Assembly (NCBI RefSeq): GCF_000732615.1
Contig: NZ_JPGL01000030.1
Coordinates: 46,287 to 110,286, forward strand
Source of the DNA: Burkholderia paludis
GTDB lineage: Bacteria; Pseudomonadota; Gammaproteobacteria; Burkholderiales; Burkholderiaceae
DNA length: 64,000 nt
Direction of reading: 5' to 3'
Below the pieces are notes generated by a model that was not told where the DNA came from, made no database searches, and worked only from the letters and a program-made list of their open reading frames with translations. Each line of letters starts with the position of its first letter. Positions within the stretch are counted from its first letter, which is position 1. The translations under genes and the position numbers were made by a program. Shown piece by piece: positions 57,163 to 64,000 of this stretch.

Positions 57163-58191
57163 ATGAAAAAGTTATTGCCCACCTCGACCGCCGGCAGCCT
57201 GCCCAAACCTTCCTGGCTCGCGCAACCTGAAAAACTCTGGTCGCCCTGGAAATTGCAGGACGAAGAATTGATCGAGGGCAAACAGGACGCCCTGCGTTTG
57301 TCGCTGCAGGAGCAGCAGCACGCGGGCATCGACATCGTCAGCGACGGCGAGCAAACCCGTCAGCACTTCGTCACCACGTTCATCGAGCACCTCAGCGGCG
57401 TCGACTTCGAAAAGCGCGAGACCGTCAGAATCCGCGACCGCTATGACGCGAGCGTTCCGACCGTCGTGGGCGAAGTGAGCCGCCAGAAGCCGGTGTTCGT
57501 CGAAGACGCCAAATTCCTGCGTCAGCAAACCACGCAACCCATCAAATGGGCACTGCCGGGTCCGATGACGATGATCGATACGCTCTACGACAACCACTAC
57601 AAGAGCCGCGAAAAGCTGGCGTGGGAATTCGCGAAGATCCTCAATCAGGAAGCCAGGGAGCTGGAGGCCGCGGGCGTCGACATCATCCAGTTCGACGAAC
57701 CGGCATTCAACGTCTTCTTCGACGAGGTGAATGACTGGGGCGTCGCTACCCTGGAACGGGCGATTGAAGGGCTGAAATGCGAAACCGCCGTGCATATCTG
57801 CTACGGCTACGGCATCAAGGCCAACACCGACTGGAAAAAGACGCTCGGGTCCGAGTGGCGCCAGTATGAGGAGTCTTTCCCCAAGCTGCAGCAATCCAGT
57901 ATCGACATCGTTTCGCTGGAATGCCACAACTCGCACGTTCCGATCGACCTGATCGAACTCATCCGCGGCAAGAAAGTGATGGTAGGGGCCATCGACGTCG
58001 CGACCGAAAACATCGAAACGCCGGAGGAAGTTGCCAACACCCTTCGGAAGGCGCTTCGGTTCGTCGATGCCGACAAGCTCTATCCGTGCACGAACTGCGG
58101 CATGGCGCCCCTGCCCCGTCAGGTCGCAAGAGGCAAGCTGAATGCGCTGAGCGCGGGCGCGGCAATCGTCCGTGGCGAACTCTCGGCCTGA
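57163..58191 (+). CDS. mesD: Core methionine synthase MesD
   Basis: 342 residues, equal to the C-terminal catalytic half of MetE with no folate-binding N-terminal half. Zinc ligands are visible: His211 and Cys213 (VHICYGYG), Glu253 (SLECHNSH) and Cys312 (CTNCGM); homocysteine-binding segments include STAGSLPKP and VSDGEQTR. Transfers a methyl group from a non-folate donor to homocysteine. It follows mesX after 28 bp, and MesD requires DUF1852. Start MKKLLPTSTAG; an in-frame upstream start overlapping mesX is less likely. Confidence 0.92.
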   Translation: MKKLLPTSTAGSLPKPSWLAQPEKLWSPWKLQDEELIEGKQDALRLSLQEQQHAGIDIVSDGEQTRQHFVTTFIEHLSGVDFEKRETVRIRDRYDASVPTVVGEVSRQKPVFVEDAKFLRQQTTQPIKWALPGPMTMIDTLYDNHYKSREKLAWEFAKILNQEARELEAAGVDIIQFDEPAFNVFFDEVNDWGVATLERAIEGLKCETAVHICYGYGIKANTDWKKTLGSEWRQYEESFPKLQQSSIDIVSLECHNSHVPIDLIELIRGKKVMVGAIDVATENIETPEEVANTLRKALRFVDADKLYPCTNCGMAPLPRQVARGKLNALSAGAAIVRGELSA

Positions 58192-58635
58192 CGCCGAGCT
58201 GAATTCGTCGCTGATGCGGAGGGATTGAAGCTGTAGATCGAAGGTCGTGAAGCGGGCCGCTGCCGGTTCCGTCGACACCGGCCATTCTCTATCGCGGGGG
58301 ACCGACTGGTTTGCAGCAGGTTCGACTTCGGTCCCTCCCTCCTTCTCATCTCTCCCATCCCTTCCATCGCGTGCCCCCGCCGATCCCGGCGCGCCTCCTG
58401 TGCCGCACTGCCTGCGCGACGGCAACCAGCATGTCCACGGCCCTTTGAGCCGGGCTTCTTGCCGCACGAACGATCTCGTCCCTGCTGTCAGCCCCCCCAA
58501 GCGCGTATCGCTAGCCCGAGGTTCCGGACGGCACCGGCCCATGCCGAACTCACCCGATTCGCCGATGAACCCGCCGTATCCGGCCGCGGCGTAGCCCGGC
58601 GAAGTCCGCTGCCGGCGTCATGCCGAAATGAAAAA
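58192..58635. other. Intergenic region after mesD
   Basis: About 440 bp; GC content returns to the genome norm. No gene, terminator for mesD or mobile-element end could be identified with confidence. Confidence 0.5.
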
Positions 58636-58664
58636 AGGCGCCATGGCAGCACGCCATGACGCCT
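58636..58664 (-). terminator. Terminator of cstA-ybdD
   Basis: AGGCG-C-CATGGC, loop AGCAC, GCCATG-A-CGCCT, with one internal mismatch. Read on the minus strand it ends in a run of six T, 30 bp after the small gene's stop. Confidence 0.85.
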
Positions 58665-58693
58665 GTTTGCTTCGTTCGTGCCGTTTCAGCCGC

Positions 58694-58900
58694 TCAACAG
58701 CACTTCCCCGCCCCCGACCCGTACCGCGCATTCTGACGCTCGCGGAAAAACGCCTCGTACGTCATCGGCTCGCGGTCCGGATGGGTGGCGCGCATGTGCG
58801 CGACGTAGGTGTCGTAGTCGGGCAGGCCGACCATCAGCCGCAACGCCTGCCCGAGGTAACGCCCCGCGCTGCGCAGGTCGCTGCCAAGATCGCTGAACAT
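58694..58900 (-). CDS. YbdD/YjiX family small protein
   Basis: 68 residues (DUF466): LRSAGRYLGQALRLMVGLPDYDTYVAHMRATHPD, then MTYEAFFRERQNARYG, ending CC. Always found behind CstA-type carriers, and the E. coli homologue is needed for pyruvate transport by its CstA partner. Twelve bases downstream of cstA, so one operon. Confidence 0.92.
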   Translation of the reverse strand: MFSDLGSDLRSAGRYLGQALRLMVGLPDYDTYVAHMRATHPDREPMTYEAFFRERQNARYGSGAGKCC

Positions 58901-58912
58901 CGCGGCCTCCCG

Positions 58913-60991
58913 TCAACGTCCGCTGCCGAGCGCCTGCGCGGCCGGCATCGCTTCGTAAGGCGTCTCGCGCACGGTCGGCTTCGACTCGCGGCGCGCGCGC
59001 AGCACGGCGATCACGCCGTACACCGCGATGCTCACGACGACGAAGATGAACAGCCCGGCCAGCGCCGCATCGATGTAGTCGTTGAAGATGATCCGCTTCA
59101 TCTGCGCGATCGACTTCGCCGGTGCGAGCACCTTGCCCTCGTCCACCGCGGCCTGCAGCTTCGCTGCGTGCGCGAGGAAGCTGACCTTCGGGTTCGCGTC
59201 GAAAATCTTCTGCCAGCCGGCGGTCAGCGTGCAGATCAGCAGCCACGCGGTCGGCACGATCGTCACCCACGCATAGCGCTCGCGCTTCATCTTGAACAGC
59301 ACGACGGTGCCGAGCACCAGCGCGATCGCGGCAAGCATCTGGTTCGAGATGCCGAACAGCGGCCACAGCGTGTTGATGCCGCCGAGCGGATCGACCACCC
59401 CCTGGTACAGGAAGTAGCCCCACGCGGCCACGCACAGCCCGGTGGCGACCAGGTTCGCGGGCAGCGACTCGGTGCGCTTGAGCGCCGGGTGGAACGTGCC
59501 GAGCAGGTCCTGCAGCATGAAACGGCCCGCGCGCGTGCCGGCGTCGACGGCCGTCAGGATGAACAGCGCCTCGAACAGGATCGCGAAGTGATACCAGAAC
59601 GCCATCATCGCTTCGCCGCCGATCACCTGGTGCAGGATGTGCGCCATGCCGACGGCCAGCGTCGGCGCGCCGCCCGCCCGCGCGATGATCGTCGTCTCGC
59701 CGACGGCCTTCGCGGTCTGCGTGAGCATGTCCGGCGTCAGCACGAAGCCCCACTGCGTGACGGTGTTCGCGACGGCTTCCGGCGTCGAGCCGAGCACGGC
59801 GGCCGGCGCGTTCATCGCGAAGTAGATGCCCGGCTCGATCACGCATGCGGCCACCAGCGCCATGATCGCGACGAACGATTCCATCAGCATCGCGCCGTAG
59901 CCGATGAAGCGCGCGTTGGTTTCGTTGTCGATCAGCTTCGGCGTCGTGCCCGACGAGATCAGCGCGTGGAAGCCCGACACCGCGCCGCATGCGATCGTGA
60001 TGAACAGGAACGGGAACAGGCCGCCCGACCACACCGGGCCCGAGCCGTCGACGAACTTCGTCAGCGCGGGCATCTTCAGTTCGGGCGCGACGACCAGGAT
60101 GCCGATCGCGAGGCCGAGGATCGTGCCGATCTTCAGGAACGTCGACAGGTAGTCGCGCGGCGCGAGCAGCAGCCAGACCGGCAGCACCGAGGCCACGAAG
60201 CCGTAGCCGATCAGGATCCACGTGAGCTGCGTGCCGGTGAACGTGAACCACGCGGCGAACGTCGGCGATGCGGCCACGTTCTGGCCGAACGCGATCGCCG
60301 CCATCAGCCCGATGAAGCCGATGACCGACACTTCGCCGATGCGGCCCGGACGGATGTAGCGCGTATAGACGCCCATGAACAGCGCGATCGGAATCGTCGC
60401 GGCGACGGTGAACGTGCCCCACGGCGAATTGGTCAGCGCCTTCACGACGATCAGCGCGAGCACCGCAAGGATGATCACCATGATCAGGAACGCGCCGAAC
60501 AGCGCGATCACGCCGGGCACCGTGCCGAGCTCCATCTTGACGAGATCGCCGAGCGAGCGGCCGTCGCGGCGCGTCGAGATGAACAGCACGATGAAGTCCT
60601 GCACCGCGCCGGCGAACACGACGCCGGCCAGGATCCACAGCATGCCGGGCGTGTAGCCCATCTGCGCGGCGAGCACGGGCCCGACGAGCGGGCCGGCGCC
60701 GGCGATCGCGGCGAAGTGATGGCCGAACAGCACGTACTTGTTGGTCGGCACGTAGTCGAGGCCGTCGTTGTACTTGACGGCCGGCGTCATCCGCAGCCCG
60801 TCGAGCTGCATGACCTTGCTGGCGATGAAACGGCTGTAGAAGCGATACGCGATCAGATACACGCAGACAGCGGCGATCACGATCCAGAGGGCACTGACGC
60901 GCTCGCCGTGAGCGAGTGCAATCGTACCGAACGCGAACGCGCCGAGCAGCGCGACCGCAATCCAGAGCAAGGTACTGGAAGCCCGATTCAT
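58913..60991 (-). CDS. cstA: Carbon-starvation protein CstA, pyruvate/peptide carrier
   Basis: 692 residues, about sixteen to eighteen membrane spans, normal for CstA/BtsT. Family blocks are KYNDGLDYVPTNKYVLFGHHFAAIAGAGPLVGPVLAAQ split over residues 70-110, and SGFHALISSGTTPKLI. Takes up pyruvate and possibly peptides when carbon is short. GGAG precedes ATG 60991. TACGTA motifs about 150-180 bp upstream suggest a FixJ/LuxR-type response regulator. Confidence 0.92.
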   Translation of the reverse strand: MNRASSTLLWIAVALLGAFAFGTIALAHGERVSALWIVIAAVCVYLIAYRFYSRFIASKVMQLDGLRMTPAVKYNDGLDYVPTNKYVLFGHHFAAIAGAGPLVGPVLAAQMGYTPGMLWILAGVVFAGAVQDFIVLFISTRRDGRSLGDLVKMELGTVPGVIALFGAFLIMVIILAVLALIVVKALTNSPWGTFTVAATIPIALFMGVYTRYIRPGRIGEVSVIGFIGLMAAIAFGQNVAASPTFAAWFTFTGTQLTWILIGYGFVASVLPVWLLLAPRDYLSTFLKIGTILGLAIGILVVAPELKMPALTKFVDGSGPVWSGGLFPFLFITIACGAVSGFHALISSGTTPKLIDNETNARFIGYGAMLMESFVAIMALVAACVIEPGIYFAMNAPAAVLGSTPEAVANTVTQWGFVLTPDMLTQTAKAVGETTIIARAGGAPTLAVGMAHILHQVIGGEAMMAFWYHFAILFEALFILTAVDAGTRAGRFMLQDLLGTFHPALKRTESLPANLVATGLCVAAWGYFLYQGVVDPLGGINTLWPLFGISNQMLAAIALVLGTVVLFKMKRERYAWVTIVPTAWLLICTLTAGWQKIFDANPKVSFLAHAAKLQAAVDEGKVLAPAKSIAQMKRIIFNDYIDAALAGLFIFVVVSIAVYGVIAVLRARRESKPTVRETPYEAMPAAQALGSGR

Positions 60992-61413
60992 GGCGTCTCC
61001 TGGTCTCCAATGTGGTTTTAGATGGCATGCGGCGCGGGGGCCGCACACGCGTGACGTCGATGCGTCGTGCCGCGACCTCGCAAAGGCCGCGACAATGGGC
61101 CGTAGTATTCCGCGCGACGGGGGCGGCTTACAAGCGGATAACTACGTATGCGGGGCTACGTAGTATTACGTAGATGCGGCCGTGCGCTCACGCGGAAGCG
61201 CCGGTTTGCCTGCCTGCGTTTCGCGCCGCTTGCGTGATGTCCGCCCCCGTCCCCGTCGCAACGGCCGGCGCGTGTCGCTCATTCGGGCGGCTCGCCCGGG
61301 CAACGGCGCGAGCCGCATGCCCCGATACTTTGAAAGTCCGGCCCGCGCGAATTAAGATCGCCAGGCGCTCGCCAACGCGCCATTCCATTCTTTTCGACCT
61401 CTCGACTTCGTCC
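60992..61413. other. Regulatory region of cstA
   Basis: About 420 bp between divergent genes. CTACGTA occurs at 61142-61148, CTACGTAG at 61156-61163 and TTACGTAG at 61166-61173. The rest is ordinary GC-rich DNA with no gene. Confidence 0.55.
61142..61173. promoter_or_regulatory. Cluster of three TACGTA motifs upstream of cstA
   Basis: Three copies of the palindromic core TACGTA (two extended to TACGTAG) within 32 bp. FixJ/NarL-type response regulators are known to use TACGTA-like sites, and acetate/pyruvate genes such as cstA are controlled by regulators of this kind in several proteobacteria. The assignment is inference. Confidence 0.5.
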
Positions 61414-62148
61414 ATGGACCTCACTCGACTCGCCGTATCGACGCTCGCCGGTATCTGCGCGCTTTTCTCCGCGAATGCGCTGGCGGAATCCACGCTTCAT
61501 CTCGACGTCGAAGCCGTTCATGTCGACGAGCATTCGCCACGCGTCTCCATGCTCGTGAAAGTGACCGACAACGATGCCGGCAAGGACAACTTCGGTCGAA
61601 TCACCAAGACGTCGCTGCCTCCGCCCGGCCGTTGCGTCGCGCGGTTCGAGGAGAGCGAACAGTTCGTGGTGGGGCCTTGCGCCGCGGTTCATGTGCGGGA
61701 AAACGGAAGCCCGGTCAAGCTGGTCAACGTGCGCATTCTGGATACGCGGGGCGACCATGCCTGGATGGTCCTGACGTGGAATTCCATATTCGTGCTTCCC
61801 GCTTCGCAGCGATCGGTGAAGATGATCGCGGGCGTGGCCAACGGCTGGTACTCCGATAACCCGGACGACAGTTTCCCGCTCGCCGACTTCCCGTCATTCG
61901 ATCCCGCACGCCCTTTCAACTGGCTCTATCGGCGCGCCGATCAGGCGCTCAACGACAGCTACCGGCGCATTCTGTCGCGCTACGCGCAGAACAACGATGA
62001 AGCCCGGGCCCGGAGTTTGCGTGTCGAGGAGCGGGTCTGGGTCGACCACAAGGTGAGCGAGTGTCGCGACTCGGGCGAGCCCGAGCGATGCCGCTGGCTC
62101 GTGACGGAAGACCGCCTGGATGCGCTGCCCAAAGCCGACGACAACTAG
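61414..62148 (+). CDS. Secreted protein with C-terminal DUF1311/LprI-like domain
   Basis: 244 residues. Signal peptide (MDLTRLAVSTLAGICALFSANALA), a beta-rich middle with disulfide candidates (GRCVARFEE, VGPCAAVHV), and a C-terminal LprI-type helical pair: ALNDSYRRILSRYAQNNDEARARSLRVEERVWVDHKVSEC, then RCRWLVTEDRLDAL. DUF1311/LprI domains occur in lysozyme inhibitors and envelope proteins. The upstream open frame is not convincing. Role unknown, possibly protection against lysozyme. Confidence 0.75.
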   Translation: MDLTRLAVSTLAGICALFSANALAESTLHLDVEAVHVDEHSPRVSMLVKVTDNDAGKDNFGRITKTSLPPPGRCVARFEESEQFVVGPCAAVHVRENGSPVKLVNVRILDTRGDHAWMVLTWNSIFVLPASQRSVKMIAGVANGWYSDNPDDSFPLADFPSFDPARPFNWLYRRADQALNDSYRRILSRYAQNNDEARARSLRVEERVWVDHKVSECRDSGEPERCRWLVTEDRLDALPKADDN

Positions 62149-62282
62149 CCAGGCGCCCACGCGCGGCACGATGCAAAACAGCCGGCAACGGACGTGCCGG
62201 CCGCGGGATGAAGCGGCTGCGTCGCGCGGAGCCGCATTCGCGGCCGGCTCCGCGCCCGCGAAATGCGCCGCTACGATTGTCG

Positions 62283-63767
62283 CTACGCCTGCCGCTCGAC
62301 AGCCGCGACCGGCTCGGCCGCGCGCGCGCCGCTCGCCGCCGCCGGTTTCTCCCAGAAGGTCGCATTCGCAATGCCCAGCGCGGCCGGGTCGAACGACGGC
62401 TCGCGCCCCGCGCGCTTCTGCGCCTCGTAGTCGCGCAATGCCTTGAGCGCCGGCTTCTGCAGCAGCAGGATCGCGACGAGGTTCAGCCACGCCATCAACC
62501 CGACGCCGATGTCGCCGAGCGCCCACGCGACACTGGCACTCTTCACCGCGCCGTACAGCGTCGCGAGCAGGATCACCGCGCGCAGCGCGAACGTGCCGGC
62601 GGCGCTGCTGCGCGCGCGGCTCAGGTAGGCGACGTTGGTTTCCGCGATGTAGTAGTACGCGAGGATGGTCGTGAACGCGAAGAAGAACAGCGCCATCGCG
62701 ACGAATGCCGCGCCGAAGCCGGGCAGCACCGATTCGACGGCCATCTGCGTATAGCCGGGGCCGGCCTCGATGCCGGCCGCGCCCGAGAACAGCGCGCGGC
62801 CGTTCGGTGCGACCACGTTGTAGGCGCCGGTGATGAGGATCATGAAACCCGTCGCCGAACAGACGAACAGCGTATCGACATAGACGGAGAACGCCTGCAC
62901 GAGCCCCTGCTGCGCCGGGTGCGTGACCTCGGCGGCGGCCGACGCGTGCGGGCCCGTGCCCTGCCCCGCCTCGTTCGAATAGACGCCGCGCTTCACGCCC
63001 CACTGGATCGCCATGCCGAGCACCGCGCCGAAGCCGGCCTCGAAGCCGAACGCGCTCTCGAACACCAGCCTGACGACGCCCGGCAGGCGCTCGATGTCGA
63101 GCGCGATCACGACGCACGCGATCAGGATGTAGCCGAGCGCCATGAACGGCACGACGATTTCGGCGACGCGCGCGATCCGCTTCACGCCGCCGAAGATGAT
63201 GAGGCCGAGCAGCAGCACGAGCACCGCGCCGGTGACGGGCTTCGCGATGCCGAACGAATTCTCGATCGCGGCGGAAATCCCGTTCGCCTGCACGCCCGGC
63301 AGCAGCAGCCCGCAGGCGAGCACGGTGGCGATTGCGAACGCCACCGCATACCAGCGGATGCCGAGCCCCTTCTCGATGTAATACGCGGGGCCGCCGCGAT
63401 ACTGCCCTTCACGCCGCACCTTGTAGATCTGCGACAGCGTCGATTCGACGAACGCGGTGCTCGCGCCGAGGAAGGCGACGAGCCACATCCAGAACATCGC
63501 GCCTGGGCCGCCGAACGTGATGGCCGTCGCGACGCCCGCGATGTTGCCGGTGCCGACGCGCCCCGACAGCGACATCGCCAGCGCCTGGAACGACGACACG
63601 CCTTCCGCCGACGCCTTGCTGCCGCGCATCAGCCGCAGCATCTCGATGAAGTGGCGGACCTGCGCGAAGCGCGTGCGCAGCGAAAAATACAGCCCGGCGG
63701 CGAGGCAGAGAAAGATGAGCGCGGGGCTCCAGATGACACCGTTGATCGAATCGACGAATTGTTCCAT
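62283..63767 (-). CDS. Sodium:alanine/glycine symporter, AGCS family
   Basis: 494 residues, about eleven spans. AGCS hallmarks are SLSGRVGTGNIAGVATAITFGGPGAMFWMW near residues 65-95 and the middle block GVYSNEAGQGTGPHASAAAEV. Uses sodium to import alanine or glycine. Stands alone; AT-rich DNA (TTATATTACATGTC at about 63874) upstream likely carries its promoter. No riboswitch was recognised in the leader. Confidence 0.92.
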   Translation of the reverse strand: MEQFVDSINGVIWSPALIFLCLAAGLYFSLRTRFAQVRHFIEMLRLMRGSKASAEGVSSFQALAMSLSGRVGTGNIAGVATAITFGGPGAMFWMWLVAFLGASTAFVESTLSQIYKVRREGQYRGGPAYYIEKGLGIRWYAVAFAIATVLACGLLLPGVQANGISAAIENSFGIAKPVTGAVLVLLLGLIIFGGVKRIARVAEIVVPFMALGYILIACVVIALDIERLPGVVRLVFESAFGFEAGFGAVLGMAIQWGVKRGVYSNEAGQGTGPHASAAAEVTHPAQQGLVQAFSVYVDTLFVCSATGFMILITGAYNVVAPNGRALFSGAAGIEAGPGYTQMAVESVLPGFGAAFVAMALFFFAFTTILAYYYIAETNVAYLSRARSSAAGTFALRAVILLATLYGAVKSASVAWALGDIGVGLMAWLNLVAILLLQKPALKALRDYEAQKRAGREPSFDPAALGIANATFWEKPAAASGARAAEPVAAVERQA

Positions 63768-64000
63768 GTGGTGTTGCCGTTGAAAGCGGGAATGACGCGT
63801 GGCGGAGGGTCGGATTCATCTCGCGAGAGCGCGGGAGTCACGACGGCGGACAGATCCGGATCGATCTTTCATTTATATTACATGTCTTACGATTTCATTC
63901 GGAATCGGGAGGCGCCCCAAGCCGTGCATGACGGACACCGTCGGCGTCGACGCGACGTTCGCATCAGGCGGCCGGCGCCCCACCCCTCCGGCACGGGAGC

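Noticed and set aside
63768..64000. Glycine-type riboswitch before the AGCS symporter gene
   Set aside because: Looked for conserved paired GGAGAG-type cores; none present in the leader.

Overview
The window is GC-rich (roughly two-thirds G+C), densely coding and organised like a secondary chromosome of a Burkholderia, most likely a Burkholderia cepacia complex member. This rests on gene content and style: an AcnD/PrpF-type 2-methylcitrate operon, hopanoid genes (hpnA, hpnB, hpnH with ispH), DUF4148 proteins and a short H-NS family protein with the betaproteobacterial C-terminal motif. No rRNA, tRNA, CRISPR array or insertion sequence was recognised. Species assignment is inference.

Layout. 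1-8280: propionate catabolism, prpB-prpC-acnD-prpF on the minus strand from a clear sigma-54 promoter, with the activator gene prpR divergent. 8.3-12.6 kb: a CGNR zinc-finger regulator divergent from a VOC protein across a promoter held between two near-identical palindromes, an FAH-family hydrolase, an IclR regulator and an unassigned 180-residue protein. 12.7-13.0 kb: a non-coding array of twelve 23-bp units, with single copies of the same motif at 15.9, 16.2 and 37.3 kb. 13.3-19.0 kb: a PatZ-like acyl-CoA synthetase/acetyltransferase fusion, H-NS, a small lipoprotein, a secreted protein and a sigma-54 activator that faces a GntP permease (19.4-20.8 kb) with its own sigma-54 promoter. 21-27 kb: small enzymes, a thioredoxin-like protein, acetyltransferase, a 1.2-kb stretch without a convincing gene, and a DedA-rhodanese fusion.

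27-37 kb is a peptide-uptake locus: OprD-type porin, a complete oppABCDF set, a cupin-type XRE regulator and a divergent POT proton/peptide symporter. 37-47 kb holds an OpgC-like acyltransferase, RarD, acylphosphatase and the hopanoid block, with an unusual His-periodic coiled-coil gene inside it. 47-51.4 kb has small unknown genes, a DOPA dioxygenase-like protein, an MFS exporter and a haemolysin III protein.

The most interesting part is 51.6-58.2 kb. A deletion scar (remnants of divergent arsR and MFS genes) borders a more AT-rich island coding for a MetR-type regulator, QueH, a methylenetetrahydrofolate reductase-like protein, an MsuE-type FMN reductase, a DUF1852 protein (MesX) and a core MetE-like methionine synthase (MesD). 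MesD with DUF1852 is a recently recognised folate- and cobalamin-independent, oxygen-requiring methionine synthase. Here the pair sits with a flavin reductase and with QueH, the B12-independent counterpart of QueG, so the island looks like a B12-sparing methionine/tRNA-modification module. The methyl donor and the chemistry of DUF1852 are still open as far as I know.

The right end carries cstA-ybdD (carbon starvation/pyruvate uptake) behind a cluster of TACGTA motifs, a secreted DUF1311/LprI-like protein and an AGCS sodium:alanine symporter.
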